This document shows positions 36,535-44,555 of a stretch of 64,000 nt of DNA, one piece after another. This DNA is from JAYEIA01 sp964472505 (GTDB lineage: Bacteria > Bacteroidota > Bacteroidia > Bacteroidales > JAADGE01). The notes under the pieces were generated by a model, which saw only the letters and a program-made list of their open reading frames with translations, had not been told where the DNA came from and made no database searches. The position numbers and the translations under genes were made by a program. The number at the start of each line of letters is the position of its first letter. Position 1 is the first letter of the stretch. The DNA is taken from assembly GCA_964472505.1 (NCBI GenBank), contig CAYYQW010000010.1, positions 15,000 to 78,999 of the forward strand. The letters run 5' to 3'.

Positions 36535-37259
36535 GCTAAAAAAAAATTAAAATTTGGGCTAAAGCCCTTTCTGTCGTCAAATTTAAACACAGCATCAGAA
36601 CTCCTGATTCCACGTAAACAAAGCTGTCGTAATTTATATTTTTTGATAAAATCAGGATTCCTACCCCACCGTAATAAATTATGTAAGGTCTGAAATCCTC
36701 AAGATGAAAGCGTGCCCGTGCTACTGCTCCAAGTAGCCCACACGTTTTGAAGTCCTTCCTTCGACTGATGCTCAGGAACCGCCGGACGTTCAAAAGTGTT
36801 TCAATCTTCGTCAGCCACAAGCCAAAACCTGCGACCGGACTTTCGGCCAAGTCCCCCGCGGGGGATTTAGGGGGTATTCCGGCAGATAAAAAAACGAGCA
36901 GGTTATTAGCTTGTAGGCAATTGCAGAAAAAAAACGACAATTTTAGTTTACTAATATATGCTCATAAATTGCTGATAATCAATTCATGGATCAGGAGTTC
37001 TGAATTATAAAAACAGAATATTCATATTAAGAACATCATCATCAAAACCATTTATGCAGCCCAATATCAATAATTAGCAACGGCATTCATGCCGTTGAAT
37101 TAAAACAAACTTCGACCGGCTCTATCCAAAAAATACATTGGAATTTTAACAGGCTTATTTTAAAATTGTAAATTCTCTGCAATTCGGCTTATAAATCCGG
37201 GAATTTCGGTTTTTAAAAATTCTTAACATATAATTTTAGACATATATGTATTAATTTAG
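36535..37259. repeat. Non-coding gap with repeat remnants bounded by inverted repeats
   Basis: The 14-bp word TCAGAACTCCTGAT at 36595-36608 is repeated in inverse at 36990-37003. Between them lie hairpin words including CCCCCGCGGGGG (near 36852) and a reduced AAATTTGGGCTAAAGCCC hairpin just outside. A hairpin CGGCATTCATGCCG at 37081-37094 resembles one in the element at 48371. No supported gene is present. Confidence 0.5.
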
Positions 37260-37267
37260 TATATTTG
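37260..37267 (+). promoter_or_regulatory. -7 element of the ferritin promoter
   Basis: TATATTTG about 40 bp before ftnA fits the Bacteroidetes -7 element; the -33 element is weak. No clear Fur box is recognised. Confidence 0.5.
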
Positions 37268-37305
37268 CAATAATTAATTGAATGTATAACCAAAAAACAT
37301 AAAAA

Positions 37306-37815
37306 ATGCTTAAAGAACGAGTAGAAAAAGCTCTAAACGAGCAGATTACAGAAGAATTTACTGCTTCACAACTATATTTAGCCATGGCTTCATGGGCTGA
37401 ATCAAACGGTTTGGAAGGAACGGCTAATTTCTTATACGCACATTCGGAAGAAGAACGCGAACATGCTTTAAAATTATATCACTACATTAATGACAGAGGC
37501 GGCCATGCCATCACTCCTAAACTGGAGCAACCCGAATACAACTATGACAGCATAGACAAGGTATTTAAAGATATTATGGCACATGAAAAGCAGGTATCGG
37601 AAAAAATCAACAATTTGGTAGGCATCTGCCTTGAAGAAAAAGATTATACTACCAATAATTTTCTCCAATGGTATGTGGAAGAGCAAATTGAAGAAGAAAA
37701 CTTATTCGGAAATTTACTTGATAAACTTGAAATGTTGGGCGACCACAAAGGCAAAACCTATTTATTTGACAATGAACTGGGCAAATCTGCCGCAGCCCAC
37801 ACCGCAGCAGAATAA
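37306..37815 (+). CDS. ftnA: Bacterial non-heme ferritin
   Basis: A 169-residue iron-storage protein that oxidises Fe(II) at a diiron centre and stores the mineral in a 24-mer shell. Ligand-bearing blocks are visible: the first-helix Glu in QITEEFTASQLYL (E17), EEEREHALKLY (E50, H53 type) and WYVEEQIEEENLF (E94/E127-type ligands). The length is typical. It is monocistronic, with its own promoter element and terminator. Confidence 0.95.
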   Translation: MLKERVEKALNEQITEEFTASQLYLAMASWAESNGLEGTANFLYAHSEEEREHALKLYHYINDRGGHAITPKLEQPEYNYDSIDKVFKDIMAHEKQVSEKINNLVGICLEEKDYTTNNFLQWYVEEQIEEENLFGNLLDKLEMLGDHKGKTYLFDNELGKSAAAHTAAE

Positions 37816-37838
37816 GAATTTTTACTGCATATTCCAAA

Positions 37839-37872
37839 AAACGGCATTTCTTAACGGAGATGCCGTTTTTTT
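37839..37872 (+). terminator. Terminator after ftnA
   Basis: A perfect stem AAACGGCAT/ATGCCGTTT (37839-37847 and 37860-37868) is followed by a run of T residues. Confidence 0.85.
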
Positions 37873-37877
37873 TGTTT

Positions 37878-38144
37878 TTTGAATTAGGCGTATGAGTACT
37901 ACAAACTGTTATATTACATCCAAGCATTTATCACCGGCTTCGACAGGAGGTTATTGAGCTTTTGCCGAAATACTCAGCCTACGGAGCGTTCGGAGGCTGA
38001 GGCCTTCGATTGCTCAGGAACCGCCTGTCGAAGCCGATATATCAAAACCGAGTGTGCTTCCGATTGCCGAGGCGGTCATCACTAAATATACGCGGCACTT
38101 GGGACAGAAGAAGTTATAAGTATTAGTTATCAGCCTAATTCAAA
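37878..38144 (+). mobile_element. MITE-like element, copy 1
   Basis: A 267-bp non-coding element ending in TTTGAATTAGGC and GCCTAATTCAAA, a perfect 12-bp terminal inverted repeat. Its middle forms a cruciform with outer arms CGGCTTCGACAGG/CCTGTCGAAGCCG (37935-38036) and inner arms CTCAGCCT/AGGCTGAG. A second copy lies inverted at 39490-39709, with outer parts clearly matching. It encodes nothing, so it would need a transposase in trans. Confidence 0.75.
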
Positions 38145-38180
38145 TTTGTTTTTACATCTGCCGGACATACTAATATACAG

Positions 38181-38222
38181 AAAAAAGCATTGCTCCCGCT
38201 TTTGCAGGCTACAATGCTTTTA
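38181..38222 (-). terminator. Terminator of trxB
   Basis: Arms AAAAGCATTG (38183-38192) and CAATGCTTTT (38212-38221) form a 10-bp stem about 20 bp after the trxB stop, with a T-rich tail on the minus strand. Confidence 0.8.
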
Positions 38223-38242
38223 TTGATTTTTGAGAATAATGC

Positions 38243-39247
38243 TTATTCCTGCTCACCCAAAAAGCGCTCGGCATCCAGAGCAGCCATACAGCCCGAGCCG
38301 GCAGCCGTAACGGCTTGTCGATAAACGGAATCTTGAATGTCGCCGGCGGCAAATACTCCGGGCACATTGGTTTTTGTAGAACCGGGAACCGTTTTAACAT
38401 AACCGGTTTCATCGGTTTCCAAATAATCTTTAAAAATATCCGAATTGGGTTTATGCCCGATAGCCAGGAAGAAACCGTCTATCTTGATTTTTACTTCTTC
38501 TTCATCCGATTCGCCTTTGCGTTTTATCAGCGTGGCACCGGTTACCACATCATCGCCGGTTACCTCTTTGGTATTATGCTCATAAAGTATTTCAATGTTT
38601 TTTGTTCTGTTCACGCGTGCCTGCATGGCTTTGGAAGCGCGCATAAACGGCTTTCTTACAATCAGATAGACCTTTTCGGCCAATCCGGCCAGATAGGTTG
38701 CTTCTTCGGCAGCCGTATCGCCGCCGCCTACTACGGCCACTTTTTTACCTTTATAGAAAAAGCCGTCGCAAGTTGCACAGGCCGATACGCCGGAACCTTT
38801 AAATTTCTGCTCCGACTCTAATCCCAAATATTTAGCCGTGGCACCGGTAGCAATAATAACCGTTTCGGCTTCGTAAGGCTGATTATCATCTACCCACAAT
38901 TTGAAAGGGCGCTTCGAGAAGTCCACTTTTGTAACCATTCCCCACTCTACGCGCGTGCCGAAACGTTCGGCTTGTTTTTTAAGGTCTTCCATCATATCGG
39001 GGCCCGTAACGCCATCCGGATAACCGGGGAAGTTTTCTACATCGGTGGTTGTAGTCAGCTGTCCGCCGGCTTCCATACCTTGTATTACCACAGGCTGTAA
39101 TCCTGCGCGTGCAGCATAAATGGCAGCCGTGTAGCCGGCCGGGCCGGAGCCGATCACAACACATTTTTCTTTAAGTACTTCTTTACTTTCATTTCCTGAC
39201 GATTTGTCATTCTTATCGTCCAAGTCCATGCTTTTAAATAATCCCAT
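38243..39247 (-). CDS. trxB: Thioredoxin-disulfide reductase
   Basis: A 334-residue flavoenzyme passing electrons from NADPH to thioredoxin. FAD motif GSGPAGYTAA (33-42), redox pair CATC (Cys157, Cys160), NADPH motif VVGGGDTAAEEA and the second FAD motif GVFAAGDIQD are all present. The first 25 residues (lysine/aspartate/serine-rich) extend beyond the usual start; an internal Met7 is an alternative. It supports the peroxiredoxins encoded downstream. Two MITE-like copies in opposite orientation flank the gene. Confidence 0.96.
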   Translation of the reverse strand: MGLFKSMDLDDKNDKSSGNESKEVLKEKCVVIGSGPAGYTAAIYAARAGLQPVVIQGMEAGGQLTTTTDVENFPGYPDGVTGPDMMEDLKKQAERFGTRVEWGMVTKVDFSKRPFKLWVDDNQPYEAETVIIATGATAKYLGLESEQKFKGSGVSACATCDGFFYKGKKVAVVGGGDTAAEEATYLAGLAEKVYLIVRKPFMRASKAMQARVNRTKNIEILYEHNTKEVTGDDVVTGATLIKRKGESDEEEVKIKIDGFFLAIGHKPNSDIFKDYLETDETGYVKTVPGSTKTNVPGVFAAGDIQDSVYRQAVTAAGSGCMAALDAERFLGEQE

Positions 39248-39348
39248 TGTTATAGTTTTTATGTTTTAATAATGCTTACATATATCCGGATACCTTAATT
39301 TATCGGTTCCTGTCTCCAAATTACTTCTGATTTTCGCCTTAGCATTGC

Positions 39349-39380
39349 CAAATATAGTGCCAAAAAAGATTCTCTGCAAA
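39349..39380 (-). promoter_or_regulatory. trxB promoter
   Basis: Minus-strand TTTG (39380-39377), a 20-bp spacer and TATATTTG (39356-39349) match the Bacteroidetes pattern, giving a leader of about 95 nt. Confidence 0.6.
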
Positions 39381-39489
39381 TATAGCAGTATAGCAGCGAA
39401 AAACAGACGAAATATTATTTTGAGCTGCTAAAGCTGTTTCTGTCTTTATATCTCTGAGAAACTCTCAGCCTGCTTCGTGTGAAACAGTT

Positions 39490-39709
39490 ATTGAATTAGG
39501 CAGATAACTGATACTTGTAACTTCTTCTGACCCAAGTACCGCATTATCTAGTGATGACGGTCTCGACAATCGGAATTGCACTCGGTTTTGGCATATCGGC
39601 TTCGACAAGCTCAGCCTACGGAGGTGTTCGGAGGCTGAGCTTGTCGAAGCCGGTAATAAATGCTTGGATGTAAAATAATAATTTATAGTACTCATGCGCC
39701 TAATTCAAT
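39490..39709 (-). mobile_element. MITE-like element, copy 2 (inverted)
   Basis: A 220-bp element with perfect 12-bp ends ATTGAATTAGGC/GCCTAATTCAAT. Its reverse complement matches copy 1 at both flanks, for example the TAACTTCTTCTG block and the TACATCCAAGCATTTAT block. The centre is a hairpin with 21-bp perfect arms (39597-39617 and 39632-39652) around a 14-nt loop. The core word GGCTTCGACAAGCTCAGCC is a type of intergenic palindrome seen in many bacteria. Confidence 0.75.
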
Positions 39710-39827
39710 TCAAATATTACTAAAAAACGACAATCTGTTTTACATAAGGTCAGGAACTCTGAAATTTTAATTATCCAACCATGCTTAAGACAGAACAAAA
39801 AATAAAAGATAAATTTATCTGTTTTTC

Positions 39828-39858
39828 TTTGTTTTTATACAAAAACATTGTAAGTTTG
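39828..39858 (+). promoter_or_regulatory. Promoter of the Fur-family regulator
   Basis: TTTG (39828-39831), a 19-bp spacer and TAAGTTTG (39851-39858) match the consensus fully. The spacer and its flanks contain overlapping near-palindromic TACAAA/TTTGTA words that could be an autoregulatory operator, which is inference. Confidence 0.7.
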
Positions 39859-39886
39859 TAACCAATACAAATATGAATTTATTAGC

Positions 39887-40318
39887 ATGAAACGACAAGA
39901 GGATTTAGGCAATTATATGTCCGATGCAGGTATAAAACCCTCGTATCAGCGCTTACGGATAATGGCTTACCTATACGGTAACGAAGAACATCCGACAGCA
40001 GATATGATTTTTCGTGATTTGAAAAAAGAAATTTCAACCCTGTCGAAAACCACGGTTTACAACACCATGAAACTGTTTGTGGAGCACGGAATAGCAAATG
40101 CTTTATCCATTGACGGGCACGAAACACGCTATGATTATAATACCGAAACCCACGGGCATTTTAAATGCGAACTTTGCGGCGAATTATATGATTTCATGTT
40201 CGACGATGAAGACATTGAACTCAAAGGCCTTAAAAAACACGATGTGCAACAAGTACATTTGTATGTGAAAGGAATTTGTGAGAAATGCCTAAAAAAACCT
40301 AAGCAAAATCAATCTTAA
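39887..40318 (+). CDS. Fur-family transcriptional regulator, probably PerR-type
   Basis: A 143-residue metal-dependent repressor. The winged-helix half is clear (PSYQRLRIMAYL, HPTADMIFRDL, STLSKTTVYNTM). The dimerisation half has the metal-ligand segment HGHFKCELCGELYDF and a second pair CEKCLKK, giving the structural zinc CxxC pairs. Its position 60 bp upstream of a peroxiredoxin and next to trxB and ferritin favours a peroxide-responsive PerR role over iron-responsive Fur, but the residues alone do not prove it. Confidence 0.87.
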   Translation: MKRQEDLGNYMSDAGIKPSYQRLRIMAYLYGNEEHPTADMIFRDLKKEISTLSKTTVYNTMKLFVEHGIANALSIDGHETRYDYNTETHGHFKCELCGELYDFMFDDEDIELKGLKKHDVQQVHLYVKGICEKCLKKPKQNQS

Positions 40319-40378
40319 GGATTTCTTAAGCAATAAATTCAACATTTTTTTAACCTTTAATTAAAAAAAACTTAAACA

Positions 40379-41014
40379 ATGGTAACAATAGTAGGAAAAC
40401 AAGCCCCCAAATTTAATGCAGCAGCCGTAGTAAACGGCAACGATATTGAAGAGAATTTTTCATTGGAACAATACAAAGGGAAAAACGAAGTCATATTCTT
40501 TTTCTACCCGAAAGATTTCACATTTGTATGTCCCACCGAAATCATTGCTTTTCAGGAAAAAATAAATGAATTTGAAAAGCGGGGTGTTAAAGTAGTCGGC
40601 TGTTCAACCGATTCGGAATTTTCGCATTGGGCATGGCTTAACACGCCGCAGGAAAACGGCGGCATAAAAGGTGTGAAATACCCGATAGTAGCTGATTTGG
40701 ACAAAACCATATCGGACAAATTCGGGGTGCTGGCCGGTGAATACGATTATGACGAAAACGGTGAATTAGCTTTCACCGGCGAGCCGGTTGCATATCGCGG
40801 CCTGTTCCTGATAGATAAGGAAGGTACGGTGCGCCACGCACTTATCAACGACATGCCTTTGGGGCGCAATGTAGATGAAGCCCTGCGTATGGTTGATGCA
40901 CTGCAATATCACGAAAAACACGGCGAAGTATGCCCGGCCAACTGGAGCCAAGGCAAAGAAGCCATGAAAGCTACAAGCCAAGGCGTTGCCGAATACTTAA
41001 GCAAAAAGGCTTAG
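40379..41014 (+). CDS. Typical 2-Cys peroxiredoxin (AhpC/Prx type)
   Basis: A 211-residue peroxidase reducing hydrogen peroxide and organic peroxides. Peroxidatic Cys51 lies in DFTFVCPTE and the resolving Cys185 in GEVCPANW. YRGLFLIDKEG and the C-terminal helix complete the fold. It follows the PerR-like gene by 60 bp and is a likely target of it. Electrons probably come from thioredoxin, as no ahpF is here. Confidence 0.94.
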   Translation: MVTIVGKQAPKFNAAAVVNGNDIEENFSLEQYKGKNEVIFFFYPKDFTFVCPTEIIAFQEKINEFEKRGVKVVGCSTDSEFSHWAWLNTPQENGGIKGVKYPIVADLDKTISDKFGVLAGEYDYDENGELAFTGEPVAYRGLFLIDKEGTVRHALINDMPLGRNVDEALRMVDALQYHEKHGEVCPANWSQGKEAMKATSQGVAEYLSKKA

Positions 41015-41029
41015 AAGCACAGAACCGAA

Positions 41030-41063
41030 CTCCCGCGGTTCATTTAAACAGGAAACGCGGGAG
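41030..41063 (+). terminator. Hairpin after the peroxiredoxin gene
   Basis: Arms CTCCCGCG (41030-41037) and CGCGGGAG (41056-41063) pair perfectly, 15 bp after the stop codon. There is no strong T-tract, so termination is uncertain. Confidence 0.5.
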
Positions 41064-41194
41064 CTACAGGTTTATATAGAAAGCGTCAAAATAAGAAGTT
41101 GAAACACTAATTATTTTGACATTTTTTTTTCACATCCCGGTTTATTTTTAACTTTGAACTTTGTGTATATTTATGTTGAAAAAAAGCAATAGCA

Positions 41195-42175
41195 ATGGAC
41201 TTAAAAGTAAAATACTTAGGGCTTGACCTTAAAAACCCGGTAATTGCGGGAAGCTCCGGATTATGCGGCAATCTGCCGTCTTTAAAACGCTTGGAAGATA
41301 ACGGTGCCGCTGCCGTAGTATTAAAATCACTCTTTGAAGAACAGTTGCACAAACATGCCGCTTACAATTATTCAAGCAGCAATTTTGAGCATACCGAAGC
41401 TTACGATTATATCAATCGGCACAGCAAGGAATCGGATATGGAAAATTATCTGGAACTCATCGAGCAAGCCAAAAGCAGTTTGGACATCCCGGTTATTGCC
41501 AGTATCAACGCACACTCAAAAGACAGCTGGACAGACTACACCAAAAAAGTAGAAGAAGCAGGCGCCGATGCCATTGAAATCAATGTATCGCTTTTGCCTT
41601 CGGATTGCGGCGTAAGCAGCAAAGAAAACGAACAAATCTATTTTGACATTCTGAAAGCCGTTCGCAAGCAAACCAATTTACCGCTGGCTCTGAAAATGTC
41701 ATACTTTTCGGCAGGTTTAGCACAGCTCATACAAAAATTAAGTTGGACCAAAGATGTAGATGCGTTTGTACTGTTCAACCGATACTTTAGCCCCGATATT
41801 GACATTGACGATATGAGCATGACTTCGTCAAATATATACAGCAGCCCCGATGATATTACCACATCGCTGCGTTGGATTGCCATTATGTCCGATCAAATAA
41901 AACAGGACTTGGCAGCATCTACCGGTGTTCATGACGGCGAAGGCATTGTAAAACAAATACTGGCCGGAGCCACTGTAGTACAAATGGTTTCCGCCATCTA
42001 CAAACACGGCGAGCCGATTATTAATAAGTCATTGGAAGAGCTGAAAGCTTGGATGCAAAAGAAAGAATTCAATAGTCTTGATGATTTCAGAGCGAGACTG
42101 AATTATAAAAACTCTGATAAATCGAAAGCTTATGAGCGCATACAGTTCATGAAATATTACAGCGGTATAGAATAA
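41195..42175 (+). CDS. Dihydroorotate dehydrogenase-like flavoprotein
   Basis: A 326-residue TIM-barrel protein of the DHOD-like group common in Bacteroidota. It begins MDLKVKYLGLDLKNPVIAGSSGLCG, with IPVIASINAHSKDSW, ADAIEINVSLLPSD, LALKMSYF and STGVHDGEGIVKQILAGATVVQMVS as FMN and substrate-binding blocks. Real PyrD enzymes carry a catalytic Cys or Ser in the NxSxPN region; here it reads INVSLLP, so pyrimidine synthesis is uncertain. No pyr gene is near. Confidence 0.85.
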   Translation: MDLKVKYLGLDLKNPVIAGSSGLCGNLPSLKRLEDNGAAAVVLKSLFEEQLHKHAAYNYSSSNFEHTEAYDYINRHSKESDMENYLELIEQAKSSLDIPVIASINAHSKDSWTDYTKKVEEAGADAIEINVSLLPSDCGVSSKENEQIYFDILKAVRKQTNLPLALKMSYFSAGLAQLIQKLSWTKDVDAFVLFNRYFSPDIDIDDMSMTSSNIYSSPDDITTSLRWIAIMSDQIKQDLAASTGVHDGEGIVKQILAGATVVQMVSAIYKHGEPIINKSLEELKAWMQKKEFNSLDDFRARLNYKNSDKSKAYERIQFMKYYSGIE

Positions 42176-42224
42176 AGAACATACCGATTCCGGGATTTAA
42201 TTAACCCTTAAAAAACACAAAAGC

Positions 42225-42689
42225 ATGACTCATTTGAAAGCCGGTGATAAAGCACCCGAAATAAACACGACCGACCAAAACGGAAATAGCGTAAGCTCCG
42301 AGCAACTCAAAGGGCAAAAATATGTTTTATATTTTTATCCGAAGGATAATACGCCCGGATGCACCAATGAGGCTAAAAACCTCAGAGATTTTTACGATGA
42401 ATTTAAAGAAAAAGGCTACGAAATCATTGGCGTAAGTCCCGACAGTGAAGCATCACACAAAAAATTTGCCGAGAAACACAATTTGCCTTTCCCGTTACTT
42501 ACCGATACCGACAAAGAAATAATGCAGGCATTTGGCGTGTGGGGCGAAAAAAAGAATTTCGGAAAAGTATATGACGGCGTACACCGCACTACTTTTTTGA
42601 TTGACGAAAAAGGAACGATTACCGAAGTATTTAAAAAAGTAAAAACCAAAGAACATGCAGAGCAAATTTTTGCCTGTATCAATGAGTAA
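42225..42689 (+). CDS. bcp: Thioredoxin-dependent thiol peroxidase (BCP/PrxQ family)
   Basis: A 154-residue atypical peroxiredoxin. The peroxidatic Cys46 is in DNTPGCTNEAKNLRD. The resolving cysteine normally found five residues later is replaced by Lys51; the only other cysteine is near the C-terminus (Cys151, IFACINE). It would therefore act as a 1-Cys enzyme or use the C-terminal Cys. It lies 49 bp after the DHOD-like gene and just before fpr. Confidence 0.93.
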   Translation: MTHLKAGDKAPEINTTDQNGNSVSSEQLKGQKYVLYFYPKDNTPGCTNEAKNLRDFYDEFKEKGYEIIGVSPDSEASHKKFAEKHNLPFPLLTDTDKEIMQAFGVWGEKKNFGKVYDGVHRTTFLIDEKGTITEVFKKVKTKEHAEQIFACINE

Positions 42690-42711
42690 AAAAACTGATT
42701 TAATAACAATA

Positions 42712-43530
42712 ATGAAAAAAATGCAAGAACTAAATTCGACCATTACTCAAATTATCCAAATTTCGGCGGCCATGCGTATTATTCGTGTTGCTCCTAAAGA
42801 CTGGGAACTGCCCGATTTTAAAGCCGGGCAATTTGTTTCGCTGGGTCTTCCTCCAACGGTGGAACGCTGCTCACAAGCGACTAAAGAATTCAAAGAGCCG
42901 AAACCCGACAAACTGGTAAAAAGGGCATATTCTATTGCCTCTTCTTCAAAAGAAAAACAATTTATTGAATTTTACATTACTCTGGTAAGAGCCGGTTCAC
43001 TTACGCCACGCATATTCAGTTTAGAAGTAGGTGATTCCATTGAGATGGGAACCCGATTTGTAGGCATGTTCACTTTGGATAATGTGCCCGACGATAAAAA
43101 TATTGTCCTTATTGCCACCGGAACAGGTGTAGCTCCATACATGAGCATGCTCCGTACCGATGCCTTGAAACACAAAAGAAAAATTATCGTTATTCACGGC
43201 GCTTCCAATTCATGGGACTTAGGTTACTACTCGGAACTTCAGCTGCTCCAATCCATAGCCGATAATTTTTCTTATATCCCCACCATTACCGAGCCCGAAA
43301 ACGAAAAATCAAAATGGAACGGAGATACCCGTTTTGTAGAAGAAATGTGGAAAGATAAGGTTATAGAAAAGGCATGGGGAGGCACGGAAGTAAACAGCGA
43401 AAATTCACATGTATTTTTGTGCGGAAATCCACACATGATCGGCTCCATGAAAGAATTGCTTGAAGCTGAAAATTTCACGGAACACTCCAGAAAAAATCCG
43501 GGCAATATCCATATAGAACAATTCTTTTAG
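42712..43530 (+). CDS. fpr: Ferredoxin--NADP reductase
   Basis: A 272-residue flavoenzyme exchanging electrons between NADP(H) and ferredoxin or flavodoxin. The FAD motif RAYSIASS, NADP motif IATGTGVAPYMSML and HVFLCGNPHMIGSMKE are in order. Several upstream starts exist (42655, and 42682 overlapping the bcp stop); 42712 is preferred because the N-terminal beta strand MQELNSTITQIIQIS follows directly. Probable operon with bcp. Confidence 0.9.
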   Translation: MKKMQELNSTITQIIQISAAMRIIRVAPKDWELPDFKAGQFVSLGLPPTVERCSQATKEFKEPKPDKLVKRAYSIASSSKEKQFIEFYITLVRAGSLTPRIFSLEVGDSIEMGTRFVGMFTLDNVPDDKNIVLIATGTGVAPYMSMLRTDALKHKRKIIVIHGASNSWDLGYYSELQLLQSIADNFSYIPTITEPENEKSKWNGDTRFVEEMWKDKVIEKAWGGTEVNSENSHVFLCGNPHMIGSMKELLEAENFTEHSRKNPGNIHIEQFF

Positions 43531-43548
43531 AAAGAAATAATCAATACT

Positions 43549-43589
43549 GAGGCTGTCCGTAAACAAGCTTTTGGTCAGCCTTATTTTTT
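43549..43589 (+). terminator. Terminator after fpr
   Basis: An imperfect stem TGAGGCTG/CAGCCTTA is followed by TTTTTTA, 19 bp after the fpr stop. Confidence 0.65.
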
Positions 43590-43599
43590 ATCATAATAA

Positions 43600-43790
43600 G
43601 TATCCGCATGAATTCCTTACATGTAATCCACGACTTCAGCAAGCAGTCATTGAGCTTTTGTTGAAATACTCAGTCTTTGGGGAGTTTCGGAGATTCTGTG
43701 TTGAAAAACAAATACAGTTTTTCGTTTTTTCTGGTTCATGCAGTAAAAACACTGTCTTTCTTGCCAACAAAGCAGCTTTCGCACAATACT
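43600..43790. repeat. Decayed fragment of the MITE-like element
   Basis: The stretch around 43628-43690 (GACTTCAGCAAGCAGTCATT, GAGCTTTTGTTGAAATACTC) aligns with the centre of the element at 37935-38000 with scattered mismatches. The ends are lost. The rest of the gap to 44024 shows no gene. Confidence 0.5.
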
Positions 43791-44024
43791 AAAATTACAA
43801 TTGCAACGTTCTATGTTTAATTAGAGACTATAATGTCCATTTTTATCTTTATATCTTTGTAAAAACGGTCGATTACATCAAGTAAACGCCCTGACTTTCA
43901 AAATCGGGAAACACTTCGGCCTTGCTCAGCATATCATCTCGAATTTGACATTATAACTCAAACGCTTAACTTTATAGGCAGATACTAATTACGGTTTTTA
44001 AACGCTAATAATTTCAGTTTTTCA

Positions 44025-44456
44025 ATGATACTATCGGAGCAAACAAGTAGCACACCACTTATCAAAGTCATTCCCGACAAAGGTTTATTTTACATAAAGG
44101 GACGTGCCATGCCTGAAAACCCGGCTGAGGTTTTCGGCTCTTTGATTGACTTCACCAAAGCATATTCAAAAAACCCAAAGCCCAATACACTTGTTCGCTT
44201 TGAGCTTGAATTTGTTAATTCCACTTCACTGCGATATATTACGCTTTTTATACGTGCTTTTGCCCTTAGCGGAAACTGCAGTTTCACCATTGAATGGAAT
44301 TCAAAAGGCGTGGAAGAAATATTGCCAAAGGGACAAAGCCTGAAAGAATTTTTTGAAATTCTGACCCAAGGTGTGCAATGTAAAAAATATTTACTTATAA
44401 AAACCAAGCCGGATATTGCGATAGAAGAGAAAACAGAACGCTTTATACTGAATTAA
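44025..44456 (+). CDS. SiaC-like (DUF1987) regulatory protein
   Basis: A 143-residue protein with the SiaC/DUF1987 pattern: the TPLIKVIPDKGLFYIKGRAMPENPAEVF opening (shown in parts: TPLIKV, GRAMPENP), a conserved S/T-rich strand FVNSTSLRYI where SiaC is phosphorylated on Thr, and FTIEWNSKG. In Pseudomonas, SiaC is dephosphorylated by the PP2C phosphatase SiaA and activates a diguanylate cyclase. A SpoIIE-type phosphatase exists at 27762, but the two are not adjacent, so partnership is only a guess. Confidence 0.78.
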   Translation: MILSEQTSSTPLIKVIPDKGLFYIKGRAMPENPAEVFGSLIDFTKAYSKNPKPNTLVRFELEFVNSTSLRYITLFIRAFALSGNCSFTIEWNSKGVEEILPKGQSLKEFFEILTQGVQCKKYLLIKTKPDIAIEEKTERFILN

Positions 44457-44543
44457 AAGGCATTTCTACAGCTAAATAATGTTAAATTTTAATTCAAAAG
44501 ACTATTTATCTGTATTTTGCGCTTTCGGTATTCAAAATTTTTA

Positions 44544-44551
44544 TAAATTTG
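44544..44551 (+). promoter_or_regulatory. -7 element before bamD
   Basis: TAAATTTG just 4 bp before the bamD ATG fits the Bacteroidetes -7 element. This would give an almost leaderless message, so a further upstream start is also possible. Confidence 0.4.
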
Positions 44552-44555
44552 CGCC

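Noticed and set aside
36466..37010. Several frames of 75-134 codons in the icd-ftnA gap
   Set aside because: They lie over repeat DNA and a terminator, and show no recognisable protein sequence.
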